Assembly: GCA_030529625.1 (NCBI GenBank)
Contig: JAUMWN010000012.1
Coordinates: 1-41,791 of the forward strand
Source: Coriobacteriales bacterium
GTDB lineage: Bacteria > Actinomycetota > Coriobacteriia > Coriobacteriales > Atopobiaceae
Length of the DNA stretch: 41,791 nucleotides
Reading direction: 5' to 3'
In this document: piece after piece, positions 7,128 to 15,428 of the stretch
Layout of the letters: every line of letters begins with the position of its first letter
How positions within the stretch are numbered: the first letter of the stretch is position 1
Position numbers and translations under genes: made by a program
The notes under the pieces: model-generated
Database searches by the model: none
Told to the model about the DNA's origin: nothing
The model's input: only the letters and a program-made list of their open reading frames with translations

Positions 7128-8153
7128 CTATCGCTTGGTCTTCGAAAGATACACGGCCGCGAGCTTCATGCATCGGTATGCAATTCGATAGTGTCCGTTG
7201 AGAACCAGCGAGCAAAAAACGCGGCGCGGCAGGCTCGTTATGCGCCTGCCCATGTCCTTCTTATACGGTTCGATTACCTGCGTTACCCACGAAAACAGGG
7301 GAAGCATCTGCTTGTAGGACGGCATTCCGGCGAGCAGTGCCGTCTCTAGGGGATTGAGCAGGCAGCCCGCCATGTGGTCGGCGTAGTAGCTGGGCATGCG
7401 GTCGTAGACGCCCCAATCCCGCATCATGCGCTCCTCAAGTGCCACGGTCATCTGGAAACCCAGCTTAAAATCGTCGGTGATGGTAAACGACGAGCTGTGA
7501 GAGGCACGGCGAATCCAGTTGTAGTAAACCTGCGGATTTGTTGCCACGCATTGGGCGCTCTGTAGGAACTGCAGCGTGAACAGGATGTCCTCACATCCGT
7601 GGCGCAGGCGCTCGTCAAAGCGCAGTCCGTGCTCCTGGATTACCTTACGTCTGTAGATGCATGCCCACACCGCATCGCTGCCGCTGCGCACCTCGTCGTA
7701 GTGGGTGTGAATCTGCTCACCGGCATACACGGCTTTGGTCTTTGGGCATATGGTGCTCACGCGCGGCTTGCTGGAAATGGTGTCGTAGATGTCCAGACGC
7801 CTGCCATAGTACACGCAGTCAGCACCAGTCTGGTGCAGGATGGCCATGTTGTCACGCAGCAGGTGAGGGAGATAGTAATCGTCGTTGTCGCTAAAGCCCA
7901 CGTAGGGGCTGGAAATGCGATCGAGCGCATAGTTGCGTGCATGGCATTGTCCGCCGTTTGCCGTGTGATACGCCACCACGTTGGGATGGTCTGCGGCAAG
8001 CTGGTCGCAGATGGCGCCCGAGGAGTCTGTGGAGCCGTCGTCAACGAGTACCAACTCAAAGTCGTCGTAGTCTTGGTCTAGGATGCTCTGTACCGCTGCG
8101 GCGAGGTACTCCTGGGAGTTGTACACCGCCATAATTATGCTGACTTCGGCCAT
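7128..8153 (-). CDS. family 2 glycosyltransferase
   Basis: A 341-residue GT-A enzyme. VSIIMAVYNSQEYLAAAVQS (residues 4-23) is the GT2 N-terminus. It is followed by LVLVDDGSTDSSG near residue 35 and the metal-binding FSDNDDYYLP near residue 92; the usual DxD reads DNDD here. The C-terminal ~120 residues show no recognised domain. It is the last gene of a leftward set (10248 to 7128): a dolichyl-phosphate-sugar-synthase-like transferase, DUF2304, and two GT2 genes. The start codon lies 4 bases beyond the stop of the neighbour at 8158, with no strong ribosome site, so translation is probably coupled. It converges on licD with a 60-base gap. Donor and acceptor are unknown. Confidence 0.86.
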   Translation of the reverse strand: MAEVSIIMAVYNSQEYLAAAVQSILDQDYDDFELVLVDDGSTDSSGAICDQLAADHPNVVAYHTANGGQCHARNYALDRISSPYVGFSDNDDYYLPHLLRDNMAILHQTGADCVYYGRRLDIYDTISSKPRVSTICPKTKAVYAGEQIHTHYDEVRSGSDAVWACIYRRKVIQEHGLRFDERLRHGCEDILFTLQFLQSAQCVATNPQVYYNWIRRASHSSSFTITDDFKLGFQMTVALEERMMRDWGVYDRMPSYYADHMAGCLLNPLETALLAGMPSYKQMLPLFSWVTQVIEPYKKDMGRRITSLPRRVFCSLVLNGHYRIAYRCMKLAAVYLSKTKR

Positions 8154-8157
8154 GCCG

Positions 8158-9222
8158 CTACCACTTTATGTCGAATTGGGCCATCTCGGTGATGGTGCGG
8201 TATGCGCCCAGGAACTGCGGCAGGAGCCCCAGCCGGTACATGCGCGAGGAGGTGAGCAGCCGTCTAAACGACTGGCCGTTGATGCGCGCGTAGCGTCCGC
8301 AGATGTAGGGGGAGTGGCGCCACGTGGGGAAGTGCTCGTCCAGGTAGTGCGTGCAGCGCTCGACTGCCGCATGCAGGTCCACGTCCTTGTTGTACGAGAG
8401 GCGATAGTTGAGCGAGATGCCCAGGTGCAGGAAGGCGGCCGCGTCGAGCGCCTCCAAAAGGTCGTTGGGCGCCTCGTCGCGCTCGTACCACTCGCGCACC
8501 TCCACGAACGCGCGATACACGGCATCGACCTGCTCCTCGCTCACCGATGTGATGATGGAGCCGGCACGTACCATATAGTTGACAAGGGAGACGGGCACGA
8601 AGCACACCGTGCCCCGTCCTTCCAGGTAAGCGAGCAGCTGGAACATGAGGTCGTCGAGCACGGGAGGTGGCTCGGTGAGGTCGTGCATGCCCTTGAGCGT
8701 CTCTGCGCGAAACACCTTGTTCCAAGGCGCCCCGTTAAGCTCGACGATACGTCCGGGCTCTGTGGCAATCGAGAAGGGTTCGCGCGCAACGCACAGCTCG
8801 CGCGAGAGCACCTTGCCCGTGTCCAGGTCGATGCGACTGAAGCCGCACACGGCAATGTCGGCGTCGGCGTCGCGTGCGGCCGTGTACAGGCGCTCGGCAA
8901 AATCCGGCTCAGCGTAGTCGTCACTGTCCAAGAAGCCAATGTACTCTCCCCGTGCCACGCGGATGCCGTCCCAGCGGCCTCGCCACACGCCCTCGTTTTG
9001 CTTGTCGATTATCACGATCTTGTTAGGGTAGCGCCGCTGCCATTCGTGCAGGATGTCGATGCAGCGATCGGGGGAGCCGTCGTTGATGCACACGATCTCC
9101 ATGTCCTGCAACGTTTGGCCCACCAGTGACGCAAGGCACTTGGGCAGGTACTGCTCGACCTTGTAGCAGGGCACGATCACGCTCAGCTTGATGGGGTTCG
9201 CTTGGCTTGTCTCACTGGTCAT
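8158..9222 (-). CDS. family 2 glycosyltransferase
   Basis: A 354-residue GT2 enzyme. KLSVIVPCYKVEQYLPKCLA (residues 13-32) begins the GT-A fold. INDGSPDRC follows near residue 48, and the DSDDYAEPDF metal site is near residue 99. The rest resembles EpsJ- or WaaE-type capsule transferases in layout. A well-placed GGAGGAGAAG precedes ATG 9222, and this ribosome site lies inside the end of the DUF2304 gene; the two overlap by 11 bases, so they are translationally coupled. It probably adds one sugar to the lipid-linked repeat unit in the cytoplasm. The specific sugar is not predictable from the sequence. Confidence 0.86.
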   Translation of the reverse strand: MTSETSQANPIKLSVIVPCYKVEQYLPKCLASLVGQTLQDMEIVCINDGSPDRCIDILHEWQRRYPNKIVIIDKQNEGVWRGRWDGIRVARGEYIGFLDSDDYAEPDFAERLYTAARDADADIAVCGFSRIDLDTGKVLSRELCVAREPFSIATEPGRIVELNGAPWNKVFRAETLKGMHDLTEPPPVLDDLMFQLLAYLEGRGTVCFVPVSLVNYMVRAGSIITSVSEEQVDAVYRAFVEVREWYERDEAPNDLLEALDAAAFLHLGISLNYRLSYNKDVDLHAAVERCTHYLDEHFPTWRHSPYICGRYARINGQSFRRLLTSSRMYRLGLLPQFLGAYRTITEMAQFDIKW

Positions 9223-9559
9223 CGGTCTTCTCCTCCATGGACTGCAATGCCTGCTCCTGCACGAGCTCGTCCAGTCGCGCGTTGAGCGTGGAGATCTTTA
9301 TGGTGTTTGAGAACTCGCGCATGAGCAACACGCAAATTACGACCAAGAACACGAAGTTGCTGGTTGCCTGGAACCCAAACAGATGCGCGAAGAAGCTGGG
9401 TATGTTGGGGAAGAGGGCGATGATGAGCAGGGCAAACGAGAACACGATCCAAAACACCGAGTCGTCTATGCGCACGCGCGCCTTGCGCACGCGGCTGGCG
9501 ATGACGAGGAAGGTGATGGCCGATCCAAGGATGCACAGGATGCGAAGCGTGAGGGACAT
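9212..9559 (-). CDS. DUF2304 small membrane protein
   Basis: A 115-residue protein with three hydrophobic segments (roughly residues 4-20, 32-50 and 65-85) and a charged C-terminal helix. The pattern of a VIASRVRKARVRIDDSVFW loop followed by a long TM segment is that of DUF2304. Members usually lie next to a polyprenyl-phosphate glycosyltransferase and probably help it at the membrane. Here that partner is the gene at 9568. ATG 9559 is preferred over the in-frame GTG at 9565 because AGGAG sits 5 bases before the ATG. The last 11 bases overlap the next glycosyltransferase gene. Confidence 0.8.
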   Translation of the reverse strand: MSLTLRILCILGSAITFLVIASRVRKARVRIDDSVFWIVFSFALLIIALFPNIPSFFAHLFGFQATSNFVFLVVICVLLMREFSNTIKISTLNARLDELVQEQALQSMEEKTDDQ

Positions 9560-9567
9560 GCGCACTC

Positions 9568-10248
9568 CTATCTAAACCATTGGAAGAAGAGAATGGACGC
9601 GCAGATGCGACTCATGTAGCGAACGACGTGGGGCAGGTCAAAGTAACTCTGCCCGCCCTGGCGCTCCTGCATGGTGGCGGGAACGTCGATCACCCGACCG
9701 CCCCTGCGGGCGATGAGCGCCACCGTGTCGGGCTCGGGCGTGAGGTCGCGCCCGTGTGCGAAGAGCTCTATCATGCGTCGGTTGTACATACGCATGCCCG
9801 AGGTGGGGTCCGTGAGCCTCACGCCGGACGTGAGGCGTATAAGTGTGGAGATGAGCCGCGAGCCGGCGCCGCGCGCGCCCTCGATGCGCTCACCGGCAAG
9901 CACGCGCGAGGCAATCACGATGTCGGCGTCCTGCTCCTCCATGGCTCTTGCCATGGCTGGGATGTATTCGGGCAGATGCTGGCCGTCGGCGTCAAACTGG
10001 ACCACGGCGTCGTAGCCATGGCGCAGCGCGTACTTCATGCCGGTTTGGAACCCGCAGGCAAGTCCGCAGTTGATGGCGAGGTTTACGTGCGTGAACCCGC
10101 AGCGCTCGCAAATGCGCTGCGTGGCGTCGGTGGATCCGTCGTTGACCACCAGATGGTCCACGTCGGGGCAGGTCGCAATGAGCGAACGCACCGTCTGCTC
10201 GATGCAGTCCTCCTCGTTGTATGCGGGTATTACAGCTAGCGTCTTCAT
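9568..10248 (-). CDS. polyprenyl-phosphate glycosyltransferase (DPM1-like GT2)
   Basis: A 226-residue GT2 enzyme of the dolichyl-phosphate mannose synthase type, without C-terminal membrane segments. It reads TLAVIPAYNEEDCIEQTV, then VNDGSTDATQ, and the metal site VVQFDADGQH near residue 90. LTDPTSGMRMYNR is the typical DPTSGxR motif of this subgroup. Such enzymes load a sugar from a nucleotide donor onto undecaprenyl phosphate for use outside the cell. DUF2304 follows 8 bases downstream, a common pairing. ATG 10248 has no ribosome site; a TATAGT box ends 7 bases upstream, which suggests a leaderless message. An in-frame GTG at 10254 is a less likely start. Confidence 0.87.
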   Translation of the reverse strand: MKTLAVIPAYNEEDCIEQTVRSLIATCPDVDHLVVNDGSTDATQRICERCGFTHVNLAINCGLACGFQTGMKYALRHGYDAVVQFDADGQHLPEYIPAMARAMEEQDADIVIASRVLAGERIEGARGAGSRLISTLIRLTSGVRLTDPTSGMRMYNRRMIELFAHGRDLTPEPDTVALIARRGGRVIDVPATMQERQGGQSYFDLPHVVRYMSRICASILFFQWFR

Positions 10249-10255
10249 GCGCACT

Positions 10256-10261
10256 ACTATA
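10256..10261 (-). promoter_or_regulatory. probable -10 box for the DPM1-like operon
   Basis: On the minus strand TATAGT lies 7 bases before ATG 10248, where transcription would be expected to start at or beside the ATG. TTAACC lies 19 bases further up as a weak -35. No Shine-Dalgarno is present, which is consistent with leaderless translation. Confidence 0.45.
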
Positions 10262-10637
10262 CCAAGAATGTGCGCCCGATGGTTAATCCTCCACGTGGTG
10301 TCCGTTTGCGACTCTGTGCTCGGGGGACGGTCCAGGGGACGGTTCCCTCAGTACGGCCTGGGAAAAGGTACCTTACGGACACCGCCCGAGGCGGCATCAG
10401 GGCACGTTGTGACGATTGTGATGACGATGTTTGCAAGGCGCTAGGGCATACGTGCGAGCGGACGGCAGCCGGGGACCCAAAAATTGTCCACTTTTCCTGG
10501 AATGGCGACCGCCAGGACGCGCGTTCGGGCGGTTTCGGGCTTATGTCCTGGCGTGGTACCTCTTCGCAGGCGAACTTCACCCCAATCGGGTATGATGGAA
10601 ATGCAAAATCAAACGACCATGGGTGGGGAGAGTCCAT
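10262..10637. other. intergenic region between divergent operons, repeat remnants
   Basis: I see no gene here. It holds decayed pieces of repeat families found whole elsewhere in the window. GCTCGGGGGACGGTCC with GGGGACGGTTCCC near 10319-10345 resembles the palindrome at 24723. AAAAATTGTCCACTTTT near 10480 is one end of the element at 29856. A 9-base inverted repeat, CGCCAGGAC (10510-10518) and GTCCTGGCG (10545-10553), is also present. TATGAT at 10591-10596 is a plausible -10 for rmlC. Confidence 0.5.
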
Positions 10638-11219
10638 ATGTCACAGGTGTCCTCGGGCAACTTTACGTTTATCACGACCGAGATTGAAGGGGTAATCATC
10701 GTAGACGCAAAGTCGTATGGTGACCGCCGCGGCTACTTTATGGAGACCTACAAGCGCCCGGACTTCGAGGCAGGCGGCATCACCTGCGACTTCGTTCAGG
10801 ACAACCAGTCCTCCAGCACCCGCGGCGTGCTGCGAGGACTGCATTTTCAGATTGAGCATCCCCAAGCCAAGCTCGTGCGCGTGCTGCACGGCACGGTGTT
10901 CGACGTGTGCGTGGACCTGCGCCCGGGAAGCCCCACGTGGGGCAAGTGGGAGGGCGCGATCCTCTCTGCACAGAACCGCCGCCAGCTCTTTATCCCGCGC
11001 GGCTTCGCGCACGGCTTCCTGGTGCTCTCCGATGAGGCGGAGTTCTCCTACAAGTGCGACGACGTCTATCATCCCGGCGACGAGGGCGGGCTCATGTGGA
11101 ACGATCCAGCCATTGGCATCGAGTGGCCCGCGCTCGAGGGCGACGAGGCGTTTGACCCCGCCAAGCTCGTGCTCTCCGACAAGGACCTAGCGCATCCGCC
11201 ACTGGAGAGCCTGCGGTAG
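10638..11219 (+). CDS. rmlC: dTDP-4-dehydrorhamnose 3,5-epimerase
   Basis: A 193-residue cupin enzyme that epimerises dTDP-4-keto-6-deoxyglucose at C3 and C5, the third step of dTDP-L-rhamnose synthesis. The sequence shows DRRGYFMETY, then the FVQDNQSSS...GVLRGLHFQ core (His69 as catalytic base) and PRGFAHGFLVLSD. Tyr138 sits at the position of the catalytic acid. The length is normal. ATG 10638 has GGGGAG 7-8 bases upstream and skips a 5-residue extension. It stands apart from rmlB (end at 140), with 10 kb of transferase genes between, so the rhamnose pathway is scattered across the locus. It is transcribed with the large glycosyltransferase at 11288, 68 bases downstream, possibly from TATGAT at 10591. 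Confidence 0.95.
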   Translation: MSQVSSGNFTFITTEIEGVIIVDAKSYGDRRGYFMETYKRPDFEAGGITCDFVQDNQSSSTRGVLRGLHFQIEHPQAKLVRVLHGTVFDVCVDLRPGSPTWGKWEGAILSAQNRRQLFIPRGFAHGFLVLSDEAEFSYKCDDVYHPGDEGGLMWNDPAIGIEWPALEGDEAFDPAKLVLSDKDLAHPPLESLR

Positions 11220-11287
11220 CGCCAAAGGGCGCCGGATTCCATGGTAAAGTGAATAGCAGTGCACGCTTTTTGAGCCAAGGAGACGCC

Positions 11288-13750
11288 ATGGCACGCGACA
11301 GCTATGCCCAAAAGACCCAGCAGAGAAGCTCGAGGGGTAAGTCATTGGTTCGTGCCACAGCCATGTGCAGGGGCGAGGGCGTGGGCTATGTCGCGTTCGA
11401 GACGCTGGTGCCGTCTGCCGAGCTGGCCGCCATCGCGCGGGTGAAGGGTGGCGGACAGGTGCCCTGCGACCTGATTCCGCACGACGGCCCTGGCTCCTGG
11501 GTCGCCGTCGTGCCGCTGCTTGCCAAAGAGATAACCATCGACGTGCTGATGGAGGGCCAGGTAATAGGTCGGCTGGAGTTTCCCGCGCTTCGCTCCAAGG
11601 TCCGCTCCCGTTTGCTCACAGCCACCAAGCCACAGATCGCGCAGGCCCTGCGTGGGATGGAACAGCGCGTGCGCTGGGGATGGCCGCTGGTGCAGATTAC
11701 CGAGGCGTTTCCCTCGACCGAGGGCAACGTGGTGTGGCGCGTGCGGGCGTCGTTTCCCACAGACGATGCGACCCTGCCGGTGGGGCTTGAGGCGTTCGAC
11801 GATCGTGGCGTGAGGCTGTCCGCGACCGTGTTCGTGCTGGAGGACCATGTGGTTCCTAACGTGCGCGACGCGTCACAGGAAGAGCGGCTGGTCACGTGTT
11901 CGTGCGTGCTGCCCGAGTCCGTGCAGTCCTTTTACGTAATCGCCTCGCTCACTGACGACCAGACGCTGGCGGGGTTCGCAGGCATGAACGCGCCGCGGGC
12001 GCAGGGCATGCTGGCAGATGCCCGTCTGCGCATTGCCGGTGCGGCGGCAGACTCCGAGTACGGGCTGTGGTTCCAGACGCACAGGGTCACGAAGGCCGAG
12101 CTCGAGCGCCAGCGCCGCATGGCCGCAGAGCTAGACGCCGCCAAGGCCCCGCTCATAAGCGTGGTGATGCCGGTGTTTCGGCCGGATGCCGCGTTTGTGC
12201 GGGAGGCTATCGAGTCGGTCCTGCGCCAGTCGTATGGCCAATGGGAGTTGGTGGTGGTCAACGCGAGCGGCGCGTGCGAGCCGGTCGATGCGGTGCTGCG
12301 TGGCGTTTCGGACACGCGCGTGCGGGTCCTTGAGGTGGAAAATCGCTCCATCGCCGAGAACACCAACGCCGGCATTGCGGCGGCACAGGGCGACTACGTG
12401 GCGTTTCTCGACCACGACGATGTGCTCGAGCCCGACGCCCTGTGGCACTATGTGCAAGCCATTGGTCAAAACTCGCAGGTCGACCTGCTGTACTGCGACG
12501 AGGACCGCCTGGGCGAAGGCGGCGTGCGCACGCCCGCGTTTAAGACCTTCCCCAACTATGGCAAGCTCTACACGCACAACTACATCACCCACCTGCTCAT
12601 GGTGAGTCGGTTCGTGCTGGACCACACCGAGCGCACCGACGTCGCGCTATCGGGCGCGCAGGACTACGACCTCACGCTCAAGGCATTCGAGGTCGCGCGC
12701 AACGTCGTGCACGTGCCCCGCGTGCTGTACCACTGGCGCGACCACGAGGGTTCCACGGCGGGCGGAGGAGATCAGAAGCCCTATGCCCACGAGGCGGGAA
12801 GAAACGCCTTGGAGGCGCATCTGGCGCGGCGTGGTATCGCGGCGTACGTGGTGGATGGCCCCTTGCCCTACACCTACGACGTGCGCTACGAGCTGACCGA
12901 CTTCCTGCCCAAGGTGAGCATCGTGATTCCCACACGCGATCATCCGGACTTGCTGAGCGCCTGCGTCTGTTCCATTCTGGAGCGCTCGACGTATGCCAGG
13001 TTCCAGATCGTGCTGGTGGAAAACGGCAGCCAGGACGAGCGCACGTTTGCGCTTTATGACCAGCTCTGCGCTCGTGACGATCGCGTGCGCGTGGTAACGT
13101 GGGAGCCGCCCGAGCCGGGGGCGTTCAACTACTCGGCGCTCGTCAACTATGGCGTGGAGCACACCTCGGGCGAGTATGTCGTGCTGCTCAACAACGACAC
13201 CGAGGTAATAGAGCCCGAGTGGATAGAGGAGCTGCTGCGCTGCTTTGCCCGTCCCGAGGTGGGCGTCGTGGGCGCCAAGCTGCTGTATGCGGACGGCCTG
13301 GTGCAGCACGTGGGTCTGGTGGCAAACCCCAACGGTGACTTTTGCCATGTGTGCCAAAACGTGGAGGGCGGCGCGCTGGGGCCGGCGTATGCCGTGGCCA
13401 TGCCTGGCGACTACAGCATGGTTACCGGCGCCTGTCAGATGGTGCGCCGGTCGGTGTTCGACGAGCTGGGAGGCTACAGCGAGCGGCTGGCGGTGGGGTT
13501 CAACGACGGCGACTTTTGCCTGCGGGCGCGGGAGCGCGGCTATGTGTCCACGGTTGCCGCGCATGCAGTGCTCTACCACCGCGAGTTCGCGTCGAGGGGA
13601 CGTGAACGGACGGACGCGCGTCTGCGCGAGCGCTACCTTTCTGAGAAGGGCCGCATGCTGGTTCGCCACGCCGAGTTTTTCTCGGCAGGCGATGCGGTCC
13701 TCAACCCCAACCTAGACGGCTTTGGCACCTACTTCGAGCTGGGGGAGTAG
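11288..13750 (+). CDS. tandem-domain family 2 glycosyltransferase
   Basis: An 820-residue protein with three parts. Residues 1-270 are a region rich in predicted beta strands that I do not recognise. Then comes a first GT-A domain: LISVVMPVFRPDAAFVREAI near residue 282 and the metal site FLDHDDVLEPDAL near 374. A second complete domain starts at VSIVIPTRDHPDLLSACV near residue 541, with LLNNDTEVIEPEW near 622 and the acceptor-side GFNDGDFCLR near 736. The arrangement resembles bifunctional rhamnan and O-antigen polymerising transferases, which add two sugars in turn. AAGGAGA precedes ATG 11288; an upstream in-frame start at 11249 lacks one. rmlC lies just upstream, so dTDP-rhamnose is a reasonable donor. 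The C-terminal half resembles that of the protein at 20770. Confidence 0.86.
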   Translation: MARDSYAQKTQQRSSRGKSLVRATAMCRGEGVGYVAFETLVPSAELAAIARVKGGGQVPCDLIPHDGPGSWVAVVPLLAKEITIDVLMEGQVIGRLEFPALRSKVRSRLLTATKPQIAQALRGMEQRVRWGWPLVQITEAFPSTEGNVVWRVRASFPTDDATLPVGLEAFDDRGVRLSATVFVLEDHVVPNVRDASQEERLVTCSCVLPESVQSFYVIASLTDDQTLAGFAGMNAPRAQGMLADARLRIAGAAADSEYGLWFQTHRVTKAELERQRRMAAELDAAKAPLISVVMPVFRPDAAFVREAIESVLRQSYGQWELVVVNASGACEPVDAVLRGVSDTRVRVLEVENRSIAENTNAGIAAAQGDYVAFLDHDDVLEPDALWHYVQAIGQNSQVDLLYCDEDRLGEGGVRTPAFKTFPNYGKLYTHNYITHLLMVSRFVLDHTERTDVALSGAQDYDLTLKAFEVARNVVHVPRVLYHWRDHEGSTAGGGDQKPYAHEAGRNALEAHLARRGIAAYVVDGPLPYTYDVRYELTDFLPKVSIVIPTRDHPDLLSACVCSILERSTYARFQIVLVENGSQDERTFALYDQLCARDDRVRVVTWEPPEPGAFNYSALVNYGVEHTSGEYVVLLNNDTEVIEPEWIEELLRCFARPEVGVVGAKLLYADGLVQHVGLVANPNGDFCHVCQNVEGGALGPAYAVAMPGDYSMVTGACQMVRRSVFDELGGYSERLAVGFNDGDFCLRARERGYVSTVAAHAVLYHREFASRGRERTDARLRERYLSEKGRMLVRHAEFFSAGDAVLNPNLDGFGTYFELGE

Positions 13751-13787
13751 GGAGACCTCCTTAAGAACACGCCGTTCTGCGCTGGTC

Positions 13788-14987
13788 CTACTCGGCCTTG
13801 CGTCCCAGGAGCCTAGTCGCGTTGCGTGGCATCGAGGTGATGGCACGGCCCACCTTGTACGACGTCGAGTTGAGCACATTGTGGAAGTCCTCGTGCTGCT
13901 GCTTGAGGATGCGGTCCTGTTCCTCGATGCAGCTCTGCTGGTTGGCTAGGTGCAGGTCCTTCCACGAGCACTCGGTGCGCAGGTAGCTCGTCTCGCGCTT
14001 CTCGAGTGAGAAGTACAGGTAGAGCAGCTCCTCGCGGGACTTTGTCATGAGCGTGTGGCAACGGTCCCAGCGGTCGGGGTTGACGGCAACCGTGCGCGAG
14101 ACGCCCATGAGGTCGAGCTTCTCGGCCCCTCCCGCATGCAAGGTGTCCACGATGGTGCGGAAGTCCTTGTACGACCGCGTGCGCTGCAGGTTCATGGACA
14201 CGCCCTCCTGTGCCCAGCTCACGAAGGCGTCGTGATACAGGTCCCACGTGCCGTGCTCCTCAAGCGCGGCGCGCAGCGCTAAGAGGCCCTCGTAAAAGTC
14301 GAGCGGTGCAACATCGCTGGTAAAGAGCGCGCTTTGAGGGTTGTTGACGCGGTACAGGTGCAGCTGCCGGTCCAGCAGCGCAATGCGCGAGGCCTCGCTG
14401 AGCGCGCGGCAGGTAAAGAGCAGGTCGGCGGAGCGGCGCACGTGCTGGAACTCCAGGCCGTGCTCACGCACGAACGACCCGCGAAAGAGCTTGTTGTGCA
14501 CCCAGTTTTGGAACGAGTTAAAGATGCGCGTGGGATGCTCAAGGGGACAAAACACGTCCAGTCCGCCGAGCCACTCCACCTCGAAGCAGTACTTGAAGTC
14601 GCGAATCTCCCCGGTCTGGTCGTCCAGCTCCTGCGTCTTGAAAATGACCACATCGGCCTCGGTTTGCTCTCCGCGTTCGATGGTCTCCTCCAACAGCGTG
14701 GGCTGCATAAAGTCGTCGGCATCCAAGAAGTACAGCCAGTCGCCGGTCGCCGCCGCGCGGCCCGCGTCGCGCGCTGGACCCTCGCCCGCGTTTTGCTGAG
14801 AGATAGCGCATATGCGGGAGTCCTGTTGGGCGAGGCGCTGCAACAGATCGAGCGTACCGTCGGTAGACCCATCGTCCACGCAAATGATCTCGGTGTTCGT
14901 CTCGGTCTGGGCGCGGGCGCTCTGGAGGGTGGCCTCCACAAAGCGCTCGGCATTGTAGCAGGGGATGACGATGGACGCACGGGGCAT
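13788..14987 (-). CDS. family 2 glycosyltransferase with coiled C-terminal tail
   Basis: A 399-residue GT2 enzyme. ASIVIPCYNAERFVEATLQS (residues 4-23) and CVDDGSTDGTLD near residue 36 form the donor site, with the metal motif FLDADDFMQP near residue 92. The last ~70 residues are polar and helical with repeated Gln and Glu, and end in NSTSYKVGRAIT, a motif often found at the end of capsule glycosyltransferases. AAGGAGATCATC directly precedes ATG 14987. The gene is transcribed alone, leftward, and converges with the 820-residue transferase with a 37-base gap. TATACT at 15023-15028 is a likely -10. Its substrate is unknown. Confidence 0.86.
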   Translation of the reverse strand: MPRASIVIPCYNAERFVEATLQSARAQTETNTEIICVDDGSTDGTLDLLQRLAQQDSRICAISQQNAGEGPARDAGRAAATGDWLYFLDADDFMQPTLLEETIERGEQTEADVVIFKTQELDDQTGEIRDFKYCFEVEWLGGLDVFCPLEHPTRIFNSFQNWVHNKLFRGSFVREHGLEFQHVRRSADLLFTCRALSEASRIALLDRQLHLYRVNNPQSALFTSDVAPLDFYEGLLALRAALEEHGTWDLYHDAFVSWAQEGVSMNLQRTRSYKDFRTIVDTLHAGGAEKLDLMGVSRTVAVNPDRWDRCHTLMTKSREELLYLYFSLEKRETSYLRTECSWKDLHLANQQSCIEEQDRILKQQHEDFHNVLNSTSYKVGRAITSMPRNATRLLGRKAE

Positions 14988-15022
14988 GATGATCTCCTTG
15001 TGGCACGCTTTAAGTTTTCACT

Positions 15023-15028
15023 AGTATA
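15023..15028 (-). promoter_or_regulatory. possible -10 for the glycosyltransferase at 13788
   Basis: Minus-strand TATACT lies 35 bases before ATG 14987 and upstream of a clear AAGGAG ribosome site. No good -35 is visible. The 22-base-arm palindrome at 15059 begins about 30 bases behind it. Confidence 0.35.
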
Positions 15029-15058
15029 ACCCTCATGCTGCTTTTGCATGCTCGCGGC

Positions 15059-15208
15059 AAATCTGCAGATAAGGGCACCCTAAACTGTACAGGTAAGGGT
15101 GCCCTTATCTGCAGATTTTTGATTGACGAGCCCGTGACCTGCGGTTTTGTGATTGGCCCGCAGATAGGGGTGGGCTTATCTGTACAGTTTAGGCCCCCCT
15201 TATCTGCA
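15059..15208. repeat. left copy of GCAGATAAGGG palindrome pair
   Basis: Two palindromic units joined by a conserved spacer. Unit 1 has perfect 22-base arms (15059-15080 and 15097-15118) around a 16-base loop containing CTAAACTGTACAG. Unit 2 has arms GCAGATAGGGG (15160-15170) and CCCCTTATCTGC (15196-15207), with CTGTACAGTTTAGG in the loop, so the units lie in opposite orientation. The spacer holds GAGCCCGTGACCTGCGG then TTTTGTGATTGG. The same pair in the same orientation recurs at 16495-16642, beyond the gene at 15429. Unit 1 ends in a T-run and could also terminate transcription. Confidence 0.85.
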
Positions 15209-15428
15209 GGCCCTCACGTGGTGCCCTCAATCTACCGTTCGTCTTGCAATGGCGGCCGCCTGCCGACGTAGACTGATTCTTAAATCGAATAGATCCGATA
15301 GCGACAACCACTTCTAGCAGGCAAAATGCCAAAAGCGGGGCAATTGTTGTGCTTCCACTGCGAACTTGGTGAGAAACCACCTGTGTAGCGTTGTCTCCCT
15401 GTAGTTGCTTCGAGGAAGGGAGGGATGC
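15209..15428. other. AT-richer leader of the repeat-bracketed gene
   Basis: No coding frame is convincing here. The stretch is less GC-rich than the surroundings and leads to the ribosome site GAGGAAGGGAGGG at 15412-15424. I see no clear -10/-35 pair; the promoter of the gene at 15429 probably lies here. Confidence 0.4.

Noticed and set aside
10257..10637. Minus-strand 126-residue frame in the rmlC upstream region
   Set aside because: It overlaps promoter-like sequence and repeat remnants, has no ribosome site, and its composition is not protein-like.
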